Positions 17,011 through 37,500 of a stretch of 64,000 bases of DNA are shown one piece after another; position 1 is the first letter of the stretch, and each line of letters begins with the position of its first letter. Source of the stretch: Methylobacterium sp. J-070 (GTDB lineage Bacteria > Pseudomonadota > Alphaproteobacteria > Rhizobiales > Beijerinckiaceae); assembly GCF_022829385.1 (NCBI RefSeq), contig NZ_JAKSXX010000063.1, forward strand, positions 1 to 64,000, given 5' to 3'. Below the pieces are notes generated by a model. That model did not search any database, was not told the origin of the DNA, and saw only the letters and a list, made by a program, of their open reading frames with translations. The position numbers and the translations under genes were made by a program.

Positions 17011-18708
17011 ATGCGATTCCTGGAAAGAGTAAACTTACCCGTCAAAATGTCGGTTCCGATCACGATCATGATGCTCGCGAGTGCGACTTTGGTCTTCTAC
17101 GCGCTCGGCGCACTCGGTCTCATGGAGCAAAGAAACAACTACATGGTCGACTATTACTTCGCCCGGTTGGAGATGTTCTCGCAGGTCCGTGAGCGGTTTC
17201 TCGACGCCAGCCTCATGAACCGCAGCATCATCATCGGTCAACCGGAGGTCGACCTCCCGTCCTTCCGCAGACGCTACGACGAGGCCGTCAAGGCGGTGGC
17301 CGACAACATCGAGAAGCTGGCCGCGGGCTCGCGGCGAAAAGAGATCCAGGACCTGCAGCGCACCATCGGCAAGATCGCGCGCGAGTATTTCGACCTGCTC
17401 GACCGCTCCAACGACCTCGCCTTCCGGAACGACCGCGCCGCGGCGATCGAGGTCGGCGTCGTCGCCAGCCGCGAGATCCGGGCGCGGTTCGTCGTGGCGG
17501 CGCAGGATTACGAGGCGCAGGCGGCGGCCCGGCTCGAAGAGGCGAAGATCGCGACGCGGCAGGAGGCCGAGAAGGCCCGCACGGTCCTGATCGGCTCCGC
17601 CCTGGCGGGCCTGCTCGCCGCCCTCGGCCTCTCCGGGGTGATCGTCGTGTTCGGCGTGACGCGGCCGCTCAAGCGCCTCGTCGCCGCGCTGCAGAGGATG
17701 GCGAAGGGGGATGCCGAGGCCACGATCGCGGAGGCCCGGCGCGGCGACGAGATCGGGATGGTCGGCCGGGCGGTCGAGGAGATCAAGGCGATGGTCGCCC
17801 GCAACGCCACCGCCGAAGCCGAGCGCACGCGGCAGGCGGAGGCCCTCGCCGCCGCGGCGCGCAAGGGCGCCATGATGGACTTGGCCCAGGCCTTCGAGGA
17901 GGCGGTGGCCAAGATCGTCACCCGCGTCTCCGCCTCGGCGGACGAACTTGAGGGCACCGCCCACCAGATGACCACGACGGCCCAGGAGACGGCCACGCAG
18001 TCCGGCGCCGTGGCGGCCGCGGCCGAGGAGGCCGCGGCCAACATCAACACCGTCGCGACCTCGACCGAGGAACTCGGCAGCGCCATCCAGGAGATCGGCC
18101 GTCGGGCGAGCGGCTCGTCCGAGCTCGCGCAGCAGGCGGTGAGCGAGGCCGACCAGACCGCCGCCCTCGTGTCCGAGCTGCAGGATTCCGCCGCCGCGGT
18201 CGGCGACGTGGTGGAGCTGATCTCGACCATCGCCGGCCAGACCAACCTGCTGGCGCTCAACGCCACCATCGAGGCGGCCCGGGCCGGCGAGGCGGGCCGC
18301 GGCTTCGCCGTGGTGGCCGCCGAGGTCAAGGCGCTCGCCGAGCAGACCGCCAGGGCGACCGGCGACATCTCCGGGCAGATCGCGCGGATCCAGGCCGGGA
18401 CCGACGCGGCGGTCGGGGCGATCGGCACGATCATCGCCCGGATCCGGGAGATCAACGGGGTGGCGACGGGCATCGCGACGGCCGTGGACGAGCAGGGCGC
18501 GGCGGCTCAGGAGATCGTGCGCAACATCGCGCACGCGACGCAGGGCGCCTCCGAGGTGACCGGCAACATCGCCGGGGTGGCCGAGGCCTCGGAGCGGACG
18601 GGGATCGCGGCCGATCACGTGCTCACGGCCGCGACGGCCCTGTCGCGGCAATCCGAGCGGCTCTCCGCGGAGGTCGGCCGCTTCCTGGTCAGCGTCCGCG
18701 CTGCCTGA
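17011..18708 (+). CDS. Methyl-accepting chemotaxis protein
   Basis: 565 residues. Layout: membrane helix about 13-35 ([20 protein letters not shown]), a helical periplasmic sensor about 36-190, second membrane helix about 191-212 ([20 protein letters not shown]), HAMP about 213-265 ([18 protein letters not shown]), and a signalling domain with the conserved hairpin [20 protein letters not shown] and [19 protein letters not shown] (about 410-450). It passes a ligand or energy signal from the periplasm to CheA/CheW. The ligand is not predictable. No CheR-docking pentapeptide ends the protein (it ends SVRAA). ATG 17011 is chosen because upstream frame lacks family similarity. Confidence 0.9.
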   Translation: MRFLERVNLPVKMSVPITIMMLASATLVFYALGALGLMEQRNNYMVDYYFARLEMFSQVRERFLDASLMNRSIIIGQPEVDLPSFRRRYDEAVKAVADNIEKLAAGSRRKEIQDLQRTIGKIAREYFDLLDRSNDLAFRNDRAAAIEVGVVASREIRARFVVAAQDYEAQAAARLEEAKIATRQEAEKARTVLIGSALAGLLAALGLSGVIVVFGVTRPLKRLVAALQRMAKGDAEATIAEARRGDEIGMVGRAVEEIKAMVARNATAEAERTRQAEALAAAARKGAMMDLAQAFEEAVAKIVTRVSASADELEGTAHQMTTTAQETATQSGAVAAAAEEAAANINTVATSTEELGSAIQEIGRRASGSSELAQQAVSEADQTAALVSELQDSAAAVGDVVELISTIAGQTNLLALNATIEAARAGEAGRGFAVVAAEVKALAEQTARATGDISGQIARIQAGTDAAVGAIGTIIARIREINGVATGIATAVDEQGAAAQEIVRNIAHATQGASEVTGNIAGVAEASERTGIAADHVLTAATALSRQSERLSAEVGRFLVSVRAA

Positions 18709-18727
18709 GGGGGCGCACGGGAAGAGT

Positions 18728-18743
18728 GGGGGCGTCATCCCCC
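18728..18743 (+). terminator. Short GC hairpin after the chemoreceptor gene
   Basis: GGGGG (18728..18732) and CCCCC (18739..18743) around CGTCAT, 20 bases past the stop and between convergent genes. No T-tract. Confidence 0.35.
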
Positions 18744-18808
18744 TCCGACCGGCGGCGGGCGGCGCGCGGTCCGATCCGCGGCCCCGCCCGTGAGTCCCGG
18801 CCGGCGGC

Positions 18809-21334
<2,526 letters not shown>

Positions 21335-21642
21335 GTGCAGGTCCCCCAAAGTCGGTGTCCCGGATGTTCGGGCCGGGCGGATCGTGGGCGGATTATCTCT
21401 CTTGATGGATTGCCGCCGCGTGAACGGACGGGCAATCCGTGCCCCCGAAGCGCCCGACTGTGCGGTCGGCTTCCGGCGAAGTCGTGGCAGCGCCGCCGCA
21501 GCGGGGCGCACGGACACGTCCGGGACTATATGGCACGCCAACGTGACATTCCAGACACATGCGCCCGCGTCGAACCGGCCGCCGCCGGTCGCCGGCGCGC
21601 CGGCCCGCGGCGAAGCCGGGGCCGCAACGCGAGAGACGCAGC
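21335..21642. other. Divergent promoter region between glgP and the alpha-glucosidase gene
   Basis: 308 bases with no coding support. An AT-richer ACTATATGG stands at 21522-21530. No clear dyad or EcfG box was found. Confidence 0.5.
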
Positions 21643-23289
21643 ATGACCGACACCGTCTGGTGGAAGTGCGGGACCGTCTACCAGGTCTATCCCCGCTCGT
21701 TCCAGGACACGAACGGCGACGGGGTCGGCGACCTGCCCGGCATCACGGCGCGGCTCGACTACCTCGCGTGGCTCGGGGTCGACGCCGTGTGGATCTCGCC
21801 GGTCTACCCCTCGCCCATGGCGGATTTCGGCTACGACGTGGCCGATTACTGCGGGATCGACCCGCTGTTCGGCACGCTCGCGGATTTCGACGCGCTGATC
21901 GCCGAGGCCCACCGGCGCCGGCTGAAGGTGATCCTCGATTTCGTGCCCAACCACTCGTCGATCGCCCATCCCTGGTTCGCGGCGAGCCGGTCGTCGCGCG
22001 CGAGCCCGAAGCGGGACTGGTACATCTGGCGCGACCCCGCCCCCGGGGGCGGTCCGCCCAACAACTGGCTGTCGAATTTCGGCGGCCCGGCCTGGACGCT
22101 CGATGAGGCCACCGGCCAGTACTACTACCACGCCTTCCTGGCCGCGCAGCCGGACCTGAACTGGCGCAACCCCGCCGTGCGCGAGGCCATGCACGACGCG
22201 CTCCGCTTCTGGCTGGACCGCGGGGTCGACGGGTTCCGGGTCGACGTGATCTGGCACCTGATGAAGGATGCCGGATTCCGCGACAACCCGGCCAATCCCG
22301 ACTATGCGCCGGGTTCGCCCGAGATCAACCGCTTCACCCAGGTCTACTCCGCCGACCGGCCGGAGATCTTCGACGTGATCGCCGGCATGCGGGCGGTGCT
22401 GCGTCGCTACGGCGAGCGCGTGCTGATCGGCGAGATCTACCTGCCGGTGGAGCGGCTCGTGGCCTATTACGGGCCGGACCTCACGGGCGCCGACCTGCCG
22501 TTCAACTTCCAGCTGATCCAGACCCCCTGGCGCGCCGACGCCGTGGCGGATCTCGTGGCCCGGTACGAGGCGGCCTTGCCCGAGGGCGGCTGGCCGAACT
22601 GGGTGCTGGGCAACCATGACCAGCCGCGCATCGCCGCCCGCGTCGGCGAGGAGCAGGCCCGGGTCGCCGCGATGCTGCTCCTGACCCTGCGCGGCACCCC
22701 GACCCTCTATTACGGCGACGAGATCGGCCTCGGGCACGTGCCGATCCCGCCGGAGCGCGCCCGGGACCCCTGGGAGCGCAACGAGCCGGGTCACGGCCGC
22801 GATCCGGAGCGCACGCCGATGCAGTGGGACGACTCCCCCCAGGCCGGCTTCTCCACGGCCGAGCCCTGGCTGCCGCTGTCGGCGGATTGGGCGACCCGCA
22901 ACGTCGAGGCCCAGCGCTCGGACCCGGCCTCGATGCTGACCCTGCACCGGCGGCTGCTGGCCCTGCGCCGCGACCACGCGGCGCTCGCGGTGGGCGGCTA
23001 TCGGGAGGTGCCCCCGGGGATCGGCGCGGAGGGGAGCGCGGACGGGAGCGCGGAAGGGAACGCGGAAGGGAACGCGGAAGGCGGCGCGGAGGTGTTCGCC
23101 TACGAGCGATTCGCCGACGATCAGGTCCTGCGCGTGATCCTGAATTTCGGCGCCTCGGCGGTCCGCCTGCCGCTGCCCGCGGGCGGCTGGACGGTGCTGC
23201 TCTCGACCTGCGCGGGGCGGGCCGGCGAGGCGGCCGGCGCGGCCGTGGCGCTGGGCTCCGCCGAGGGCGTGATCCTGCGGCGCTCCTGA
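21643..23289 (+). CDS. GH13 alpha-glucosidase (AglA-like)
   Basis: 548 residues, cytoplasmic (no signal peptide). Catalytic residues of GH13 are all visible: nucleophile D in GVDGFRVDVIWHL, acid/base E in RVLIGEIYLPVERL and the third D in WVLGNHDQPRIAAR. The opening CGTVYQVYPRSFQDTNGDGV and FVPNHSSIAHPWF are typical of the oligo-1,6-/alpha-glucosidase subfamily that hydrolyses maltose, sucrose or trehalulose-type sugars. Near the C-terminal beta domain a low-complexity insert of 12-bp tandem units (bases 23031-23090) encodes SADGSAEGNAEGNAEGG. It is followed by glgA on the same strand, 132 bases on. Confidence 0.85.
   Translation: MTDTVWWKCGTVYQVYPRSFQDTNGDGVGDLPGITARLDYLAWLGVDAVWISPVYPSPMADFGYDVADYCGIDPLFGTLADFDALIAEAHRRRLKVILDFVPNHSSIAHPWFAASRSSRASPKRDWYIWRDPAPGGGPPNNWLSNFGGPAWTLDEATGQYYYHAFLAAQPDLNWRNPAVREAMHDALRFWLDRGVDGFRVDVIWHLMKDAGFRDNPANPDYAPGSPEINRFTQVYSADRPEIFDVIAGMRAVLRRYGERVLIGEIYLPVERLVAYYGPDLTGADLPFNFQLIQTPWRADAVADLVARYEAALPEGGWPNWVLGNHDQPRIAARVGEEQARVAAMLLLTLRGTPTLYYGDEIGLGHVPIPPERARDPWERNEPGHGRDPERTPMQWDDSPQAGFSTAEPWLPLSADWATRNVEAQRSDPASMLTLHRRLLALRRDHAALAVGGYREVPPGIGAEGSADGSAEGNAEGNAEGGAEVFAYERFADDQVLRVILNFGASAVRLPLPAGGWTVLLSTCAGRAGEAAGAAVALGSAEGVILRRS
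23031..23090 (+). repeat. 12-bp tandem repeat inside the alpha-glucosidase gene
   Basis: About five in-frame units close to GCGGAAGGGAAC (variants GAGGGGAGCGCG, GACGGGAGCGCG, GAAGGGAACGCG twice, GAAGGCGGCGCG), coding for an A-E-G-N/S loop on the enzyme surface. Confidence 0.85.
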
Positions 23290-23421
23290 ATCCTGTATTC
23301 GGCGGTCGAGACATCGATTCGACGGTGCCTTCTTGCCGCAGTGCGGTATGAGTAACCGCCGCTTAAGGATGCCGGTGGCCTACTTTGTGCGTCGCAGCGG
23401 AACCGTCGCGGCGGAGGAGCA

Positions 23422-25050
23422 TTGATCGTGGTTGAGATCGCGACAGCCGTGTCTGCCCGATCGTCCGCCAGAGCGGGACACCCGCCCGGGCCGGTGCCGA
23501 TGCCCGATGCGCGCCGCGAGGGGTCCTACGGGGGCGCCTTCGCCGACCGGGCGCCGGTCGAGGACGGCGGCCCCTACACGATCCGGCAGGCCGCCCGTCC
23601 GGCCTCGCTGCGCCGCCGCATCCTCTACGCCACGCCCGAGATGGCCGATTTCGTGAAGACCGGCGGTCTCGGCGAGGTCTCGGCCGCCCTGCCCCGGGCC
23701 CTGGTGCCGCACTACGACATCCGCGTGCTGATCCCGGGCTACCGCCAGGTCCGCGCCGCCTTCCCGGAGATCCCGGTGGTCGCCCGCCTCGACGGGTTCG
23801 CGGGCGTCCCGCCCTGCGACCTCGGCCTGGTCGAGGCGGCCGACGGGTTGCGCATCTACGTCCTCCTGAGCCCCGACCTCTACGAGCGGGACGGCACGCC
23901 CTACGGCGACCAGAACGGCGATTTCGGCGACAACGACCTGCGCTTCGCCCGGCTCAGCCTCGCGGCGGCCGAGATCGCCGCCGGCATCGACGCCGACTGG
24001 GCGGCCGACCTCCTGCACCTCAACGACTGGCAGGCGGCGCTGGCCCCGGCCTATCTCGCGTGGCGCGGCCGGCGGGTGCCGAGCGTGCTGACGATCCACA
24101 ACCTCGCCTACCAGGGCCTGTTCCCCCGGGACAGCCTGGCCCGGCTCGGGGTGCCGGAAACGGCCTTCCAGGTGGACGGGGCCGAGTTCTACGGGCAGCT
24201 CTCCTTCCTCAAGGCCGGGATCTTCTACGCCTCCCAGGTCACCACGGTGAGCGAGACCTACGCGCGGGAGATCCAGACGCCCGAACTGGGCTGCGGCCTC
24301 GACGGGCTGCTGCGCACCCGCGCCGGCCAGGGCCGGCTCGCCGGGATCCTCAACGGCATCGACGAGACCTGGGACCCGAGCACCGACCCCCACCTCGCCA
24401 CGCGCTTCGAGATCGACGACTGGAAGGGCAAGCGCGCCAACGCCGAGGCGGTGCGCCAGCAGTTCGGGCTGGCGGTGTCCCGCGGGCCGCTCTTCGCCAT
24501 CGTGTCGCGCCTCGTGCACCAGAAGGGCATCGACCTGAGCCTGCAGGCCGCCGAGGCGATCCTGGCCGAGGGCGGCCAGCTCGTGGTGATCGGCCAGGGC
24601 GAGGGCCGGTTCGAGCAGGCGCTCCGGGGGCTGGCCAAGCGCCACCCCGACGCGGTGGGCGTCCATGTCGGCTTCGAGGAGGCGCAGGCCCGGCGGATGT
24701 TCGCCGGCAGCGACTTCCTGCTGATGCCGTCGCGCTTCGAGCCCTGCGGGCTGGCCCAGATGTACGCGCAGCGCTTCGGCTCCCTGCCGATCGTGCGGCG
24801 GACCGGGGGGCTGGCCGACACGGTCGAGGACGAGGTGACGGGCTTCACCTTCGCGGAGCCCTCGGCCGCGTCCTTCGGGGCGGCGGTGCGCCGGGCCCTG
24901 CAGGCGTTCGGCCAGAAGAAGCGCCTCAACGCCATGCGCCGGCGGGCCATGGCGGCCCGCTTCGGCTGGGACCAGGCCGCCGACACCTATGCCGGCCTCT
25001 ACGGCCGGGCCATCGGCAACAGCACGGCGCTGCGCTGGCGGGCCGCGTAG
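23422..25050 (+). CDS. glgA: Glycogen synthase (ADP-glucose type)
   Basis: 542 residues from TTG 23422, which has an excellent GGAGGAG site five bases upstream. GT5 enzyme adding glucose from ADP-glucose to glucan chains. Seen: FVKTGGLGEVSAALPRAL (substrate loop), HLNDWQAALAPAYLAW, SVLTIHNLAYQGLF, SRLVHQKGIDL and the C-terminal SRFEPCGLAQMYAQRFGSLP with RTGGLADTVED. The K-T-G-G-L loop normally falls near residue 15; here it is near residue 80, so there is an N-terminal extension of about 65 Pro/Arg-rich residues, unless an internal start such as ATG 23500 is used. No glgC is in the window. Confidence 0.92.
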   Translation: MIVVEIATAVSARSSARAGHPPGPVPMPDARREGSYGGAFADRAPVEDGGPYTIRQAARPASLRRRILYATPEMADFVKTGGLGEVSAALPRALVPHYDIRVLIPGYRQVRAAFPEIPVVARLDGFAGVPPCDLGLVEAADGLRIYVLLSPDLYERDGTPYGDQNGDFGDNDLRFARLSLAAAEIAAGIDADWAADLLHLNDWQAALAPAYLAWRGRRVPSVLTIHNLAYQGLFPRDSLARLGVPETAFQVDGAEFYGQLSFLKAGIFYASQVTTVSETYAREIQTPELGCGLDGLLRTRAGQGRLAGILNGIDETWDPSTDPHLATRFEIDDWKGKRANAEAVRQQFGLAVSRGPLFAIVSRLVHQKGIDLSLQAAEAILAEGGQLVVIGQGEGRFEQALRGLAKRHPDAVGVHVGFEEAQARRMFAGSDFLLMPSRFEPCGLAQMYAQRFGSLPIVRRTGGLADTVEDEVTGFTFAEPSAASFGAAVRRALQAFGQKKRLNAMRRRAMAARFGWDQAADTYAGLYGRAIGNSTALRWRAA

Positions 25051-25076
25051 GGTTCTTCGCAGGGCGTTCCGCGTTT

Positions 25077-25253
25077 CTCCCTCCCCCCCCTCTGCGGGGG
25101 AGGGTTGCCCCCGGAGGGGGTCGGGAGAGGGGAGCGACGGTGCAGAATGGCCCTGTCCCGCCCTACCTGCTGTGCCCTGTCCTGAACCGGGGTTCCCCTC
25201 TCCCGACCCCTGCCGACGCAGGGGCCACCCTCTCCCGCAGAGGGGGGAGGGAG
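25077..25253. repeat. Interspersed palindromic repeat, copy 3 (about 177 bp)
   Basis: Same architecture as 10151..10332: outer GC hairpins, and TCGGGAGAGGGGAGC facing CCCCTCTCCCGACC. The 31 bases at 25120..25150 are identical to 10196..10226. It fills the gap between the convergent glgA and glgB and probably serves as a two-way transcription stop. Confidence 0.85.
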
Positions 25254-25275
25254 CACGTGGCGCATGTAGCCGCCC

Positions 25276-27554
25276 TCACCCCTCCAGCAGGAAGATCATC
25301 GTGGCCAGCGGCGGCAGGGTGAGCGACAGGCTCTGCCCCTGGCCGTGGCTCGCCGCCGCGTCGGTGTGGAGCCCGCCCCGGTTGCCGACATTCGAGCCGC
25401 CGTAGATCCCGGCATCCGAGTTGAACGCCTCCCGGTAGAAGCCCGCCTGCGGCACGCCGACCCGGTAGCCCTCCCGCGGCACCGGCGTGAAGTTCGACAC
25501 CACGATCGCCACCTCGCCGGGCTTGGCGCCCTTGCGGGCCCAGGCGATGACGCTGTTGTCCTGGTCGTCCGCCACCAGCCACTGGAAGCCGGTATGCTCC
25601 ACGTCGCGGCTGTAGAGCGCCGGGGTGGAGACGTAGAGCCGGTTGAGATCGCGGACCGCGTCCTTGACGCCCTTGTGCAGGGGATCGTCCAGCAGGTGCC
25701 AGTCCAGGCTGATGTCGTGGTTCCACTCCCGCTCCTGGCCGAACTCGCCGCCCATGAACAGCAGCTTCTTGCCGGGATGCCCCCACATGAAGCCGAAATA
25801 GGCCCGGAGGTTCGCGAATTTCTGCCAGCGGTCGCCCGGCATCTTGCCGAGCAGCGAGCCCTTCCCGTGCACCACCTCGTCGTGGGACAGCGGCAGGATG
25901 AAATTCTCCGAGAAGGCGTAGAGCAGCCCGAAGGTCAGGTTGTGGTGGTGGTAGCGGCGGTGGATCGGATCCTCCGACACGTATTTCAGCGTGTCGTGCA
26001 TCCAGCCCATGTTCCACTTGAAGCCGAAGCCCAGCCCGCCCGTGTAGGTCGGGTGCGACACGCCGGGCCAGGAGGTCGATTCCTCCGCCACCGTGATCGT
26101 CCCCGGGGCGTGGCTGTAGGTCGCCTCGTTGGTCTTGCGCAGGAAGTCGATGGCGTCGAGGTTCTCGTTGCCGCCGTAGCGGTTCGGGATCCACTCGCCC
26201 TGGCGGCGCGAGTAGTCGAGGTAGAGCATCGACGCCACCGCATCCACCCGCAGGCCGTCAAGGTGGTAGTGCTCCAGCCAGAACCGGGCGTTGGCGGCCA
26301 GGAAGGTCGCCACTTCGGTCCGCCCGAAATTGTAGATGTAGGTGCCCCAGTCCTGGTGGAAGCCCTGGCGCGGGTCGGCGTGCTCGTAGAGGTGGGTGCC
26401 GTCGAACAGGCCGAGCCCGTGGGCGTCCAGGGGGAAGTGGCCCGGCACCCAGTCGAGCAGCACGCCGATGCCGGCCTCGTGGGCGGCGTCCACGAAGGCC
26501 GCGAAGTCGTCGGGCGTGCCGAAGCGGCTCGTCGGGGCGAACAGCGAGACCGGCTGGTAGCCCCAGGATCCGTCGAACGGGAACTCGGTGATCGGCAGCA
26601 TCTCGATATGGGTGAAGCCCATATCCTTGACGTAGGGGATCAGCCGCTCGCCCAGCTCCTTGTAGGTCAGGTAGCGGTTGCCCTCCTCGGGCACCCGCGC
26701 CCAGGAGCCGAGATGGACCTCGTAGATCGAGATCGCGGCGTGGCGCGGGTCCTTGGCGCCCCGGGTCGTCATCCAGCCGGAATCGCGCCAGTCGAACTCG
26801 CTCGTGCCGTGGGTGACCGAGGCGGTCTCCGGCGGGTGCTGGGCGGCGAACGCCACCGGGTCGGCCTTGAGCGGCACGAGGGCGCCGTCCGGGCCGCGGA
26901 TCTCGAACTTGTAGCGCACGCCCGCCTTGAGGCCGGGCACGAACAGCTCCCAGATGCCGCCGTCCTGCCACAGGCGCATCGGGTGGCGCCGGCCGTCCCA
27001 GTCGTTGAAGTCGCCGACCACGCTGACCTTGCGGGCGTTCGGCGCCCAGACGGCGAAGCGGAAGCCGTCGATGCCGTCGAGCTGGCCCGACTGGGCGCCG
27101 AGCATCCGGTAGACCAGGTTGGTGCCGACCTCGCGCAGGGCGGCGACGTCGTACTGCTCGATCGACGAGCCGAAGCCGTAGGGGTCGTAGCGGCGGCGCT
27201 TCGACCCGTCCCAGGACTCGACCTCGATCTCGTAGAGCGGCCGTCCCTCGCCCTCGACCTTGGCGACGAAGAACCCGTCCGGGTGGCGCTTCTCGAACGG
27301 CACGGTGCGGCCGTCCATCACCAGGGCGGCGGCCTTCGCCTCGGGCAGCACGGCGCGCACCTCCCAGGCCTGGGGCCCGACCCGGTGGGGGCCGAGCACC
27401 GAGAAGGGGTCGCCGTGGCCGGCACCCATCAGGGCGGCGATCGCGTCCGGGTGGACGCTCGGCGGCGCGGCGGCTCCGGGGCCCGGGACATCCGCGTTCC
27501 GCGCCGCCCCCGCTTCCGGGTCGGCCCGCATTGCGAAGGTCTGGTCGATCGCCG

Positions 27555-27558
<4 letters not shown>
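25276..27558 (-). CDS. glgB: 1,4-alpha-glucan branching enzyme
   Basis: 760 residues, GH13 subfamily 9 with an N-terminal carbohydrate-binding module (about 35-130: [20 protein letters not shown]). Catalytic residues: D in [20 protein letters not shown] in [15 protein letters not shown] in [16 protein letters not shown]. It makes alpha-1,6 branches on the linear glucan delivered by GlgA or GlgE. Its ATG overlaps the treS-maltokinase stop (ATGA), so it is coupled to the maltose-1-phosphate route and is the last gene of the minus-strand run. Confidence 0.95.
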
Positions 27559-30833
<3,275 letters not shown>

Positions 30834-30973
30834 CGCGTCGCTGCCTCATCGGTGGACTTCAAGGGGATCGGCGGTCGGGACTGGCGGATGGACCGCCGCG
30901 CGCCGCAACGGTCGGCGACGGGACCGCCCGCCGCCGGATATTCAATTGCCATGGTCGAGTGCCACGCGCGGCC

Positions 30974-34354
<3,381 letters not shown>

Positions 34355-34488
34355 GCTGGCTTCTGGCTCCCGTTCCTGTGTCGTAACGCCCGAACCGTCC
34401 GGGCGTGCCTCATGATCCGGTTCGACGTGTCTCAGCAGAGTTGCGTGACACGGCTGCGGAGGCGCCTGCCTGCCAACCGCGCGCCTAA

Positions 34489-34513
34489 CCCTCCCCCCCT
34501 CTGCGGGGGAGGG
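34489..34513. repeat. GC hairpin, half-copy of the interspersed repeat
   Basis: CCCTCCCCCC facing GGGGGAGGG around TCTGC, 23 bases past the malQ-treY stop on the minus strand. Possible terminator or spacer before glgE. Confidence 0.6.
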
Positions 34514-34535
34514 AGAGCTACGGATCCGGCCGCTC

Positions 34536-37500
34536 TCATGTTTCCCGCTGCAGCACCGCGTAGGGCAGCTCGCGCAGGACGTCGCCGAGGTCGGCCCCCT
34601 CCCCTCGGCTCTCCACGATCCGCCCCGTCGCGAGGTCGCGCCAGCGGGTCCCCGCCCCGAGCTCCACCCGGGTGCCCGCGAAGGCCTCGCCCGACCAGAC
34701 CGCCTCGCCGACGAACCCGGCCACCAGCCGCGGCACCGCCACGAACAGGTCGCCGCCCTCCTGGCCCGGATCGGTCCGCCGGTAGGCGATCACGTGGGCC
34801 GCCCGCGCGCCCTTGGCATCGACCGGCTCGTAGGACGCACTCGCGTAGAAGTCCGGGCGTTCGGCCCGCTCGGCCAGGAGCCGGGTGAGCGTCGCCTGCT
34901 TCACCCGCCCGTCCGGCCAGTGCGCCAGCAGGGCAGCGGGCTCCCCGCCCTGTTCGAGCATCCGTTCCAGGGCCGGGTAATCCACCGGGCGGCGGTTGTC
35001 GGGATCGACGAAGGAGAAGTCCCACACTTCCGTGCCCTGGTAGGTGTCGGGCAGGCCCGGCAGGGTGCATTTCAGGACCGTCCGGCCGAGGCTCGCCAGC
35101 ATGCCGAGATGGGCGAGCCGCCGGGCGAAGGGCCTGAGCGCGTTCAGGAAGTCCGAGCCCGGGGCGATCAGCGCGGTGAACAGCCGCTTGACCGCGCCCT
35201 CGTAGACCGCGTCGACATTGACCCAGCTCGACCGGCGCTTGCCCTCCCGCATGGCCTTCTCGCCGTAGGCGATGAGCCGGTCGCGGAACTCCGCGATCGC
35301 GTCGGGTTCGTCGCCCTCCAGCAGCTCCAGGGGCCAGGCGCCGAGAATCGCCTGGAAGAACATCCACTGGTCGTTGGCGTCGGGCGCCGGCTCCCCGTCG
35401 ATCCGGGCGAGATGGGGCCCGGCTGTCCGCTGCCACAGGTCCCAGGCCTTGGCCCATTCCTCCGGGATCTCCGAGAGGGCGAGCAGCCGGGTCCGGGCAT
35501 CCTCGCCGCGCTTGGTGTCGTGGGTCGCGGTGGTGATCATGGCGCTCGGCCAGTCGCGGGCGCGGGCGATCTGCAGGTCGTGGAAGTGCTCGGCGTCGAT
35601 GCCGTACTCGCCCGGATCGCCGCCGACCTCGTTGAGGCCGAGCAGGCAGGCGTAGCGATAGAACAGCGTGTCCTCCAGGCTCTTGGCCATGACCGGGCCG
35701 GTGAGCTGCTGGAACCGGCGGCGGAAGCGCAGCACCACCCGCGGGTCCGGCCGGCCCGGACCCACCGTCTCGATCCGCCCGAGCAGGACCTCGGCGGCGA
35801 AGTCGTGGACCGAGCGGTCGGGCAGGCTCGACCAGCGCTTGGCCTTGGCGACCGCGCCCTCGATCAGCCGGACGTCCTCGGGCTCGACCTCGCCCTCCTC
35901 CAGCTCCGGCGGCAGGTAGCTCCGGTAGGTCGGGAAGCGCGCGATGATCTCGATCAGCGCCCGGCGGAGCGCGTTGACGGTGAAGTCGCGGGTGCGCCGG
36001 TCGGCATCGGCCACCTCCTTGAGGTCGGAGGTCAGCACCTCCAGCTCGCTGGCGAAGCTGATCTCCAGGATCTCGGCCTTGGCGGCGCGGAGCTGGAACC
36101 CGTAGGGCTCGTCGAAGCCGGTCGCCCAGGTGTACAGGCGCTCGACCTTCCCGCGCCGGGTCTTGTCGACCAGGATGCCGTCGAGCTGGTTGAGCACGTC
36201 GTAGCCCGTGGTCCCGGCCACCGGCCAGGGCCGCAGCCGCTCCCCCGGCTCCAGGATCTTCTCCACCACCACGTAGAAGCCCGGTCCGACCGCCGCCTGG
36301 AGCGCCCGCGCGTAGCCCAGGGGGTCGGCGAGCCCGTCGATGTGGTCGATGCGCAACCCGTCGATCCGGCCCGCGCGGACGTGCCGGAACACCGTCTCGT
36401 GCGAGCGGTGGAAGATGTCGGACAGCTCGACCCGCAGGCCCGCCAGGGAGTTCACGTCGAAGAAGCGGCGGTAGTTGATGTCGCTCGACGCCACCCGCCA
36501 ATGGGCCAGCCGGTAGGCCTGGGCCTCCAGCAGCCGGTGCAGCGGCCCGAAGCTGTCCGGGCGGCCCTTGAAGCCGTTGAGCAGCGCCAGCGTGCTGGCG
36601 GTGGCCTCCTGGATCAGCGGCGACACGCCGTGGATCTCGGCGAGCCGGCGCTTCAGCCCCTCGGCCTCCTCGGGGAAGCCCCTGCGGCGGCTCTCGTCGG
36701 TGTCGATCGCCATGGCCCGCAGGCGCTCGGAGATCGCGAGCAGCTCCGCGGTGGTGTCGTCGTCCACGGCCCCGATGGCGGCGATCACCCGGTTGAGGAT
36801 CGTCGGGTAGCTCAGCGGCCGGATCGGCAGCTGGTGCTCGTAGTGCCAGACGCTGAACGCGCCCGTGTCGGGGTCGAACTTCAGCACCAGCGTGCCCTGC
36901 TCCAGGGCCTCGCCGTAGCGCTCGCCCAGGAACGGGATGACGAGGTTGCGCCCGGCCCCGAGCCGCTCCCAGTCGATGTCGAAGGCATCGGCGAACGGCG
37001 ACAGGGAGCCCCATTCGAGCACCGAGAGCCACCAGGGATTGTCGGCACCGCCGACGCCCATGTGGTTCGGGACGATGTCGAGCAGGAGCTTGATCCCGTG
37101 GGCGTGGAGCGTCTCGGAGAGCCGGATGAAGCCGTCCTCGCCGCCGAGCTCCGGGTTGATCGCGCCGTGGTCGACGATGTCGTAGCCGTGGGTCGAGCCC
37201 GGCCGCGCCTTCTGGAGCGGCGAGGCATAGACGTGGCTGATCCCGAGCCGGTGCAGGTAGGGGACGATCCGGCCCGCATCCGCGAAGGTGAAGTCCTTGT
37301 GGAACTGCAGCCGGTAGGTGGAGCGGGGCGGCGGGGCGGCCAGCCGCGCGGCGCCGGAGCGCGGTCCCCGGGCCTCGGCGGACAGCGACGCCGCCAGCTT
37401 GGCGAGCGGGCCGCCGGGGGCGGCGATGTCCACGAGGTCCCGGTCGAGCTTGCGCCGCCAGTTCGGGTACCCCTCGGTGGAGCCCGGCACGTTGGCCTGG

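Noticed and set aside
23399..23421. GGAAC close to glgA as an EcfG promoter
   Set aside because: The required GTT at the right spacing is missing and the site would lie less than 25 bases from the start codon.
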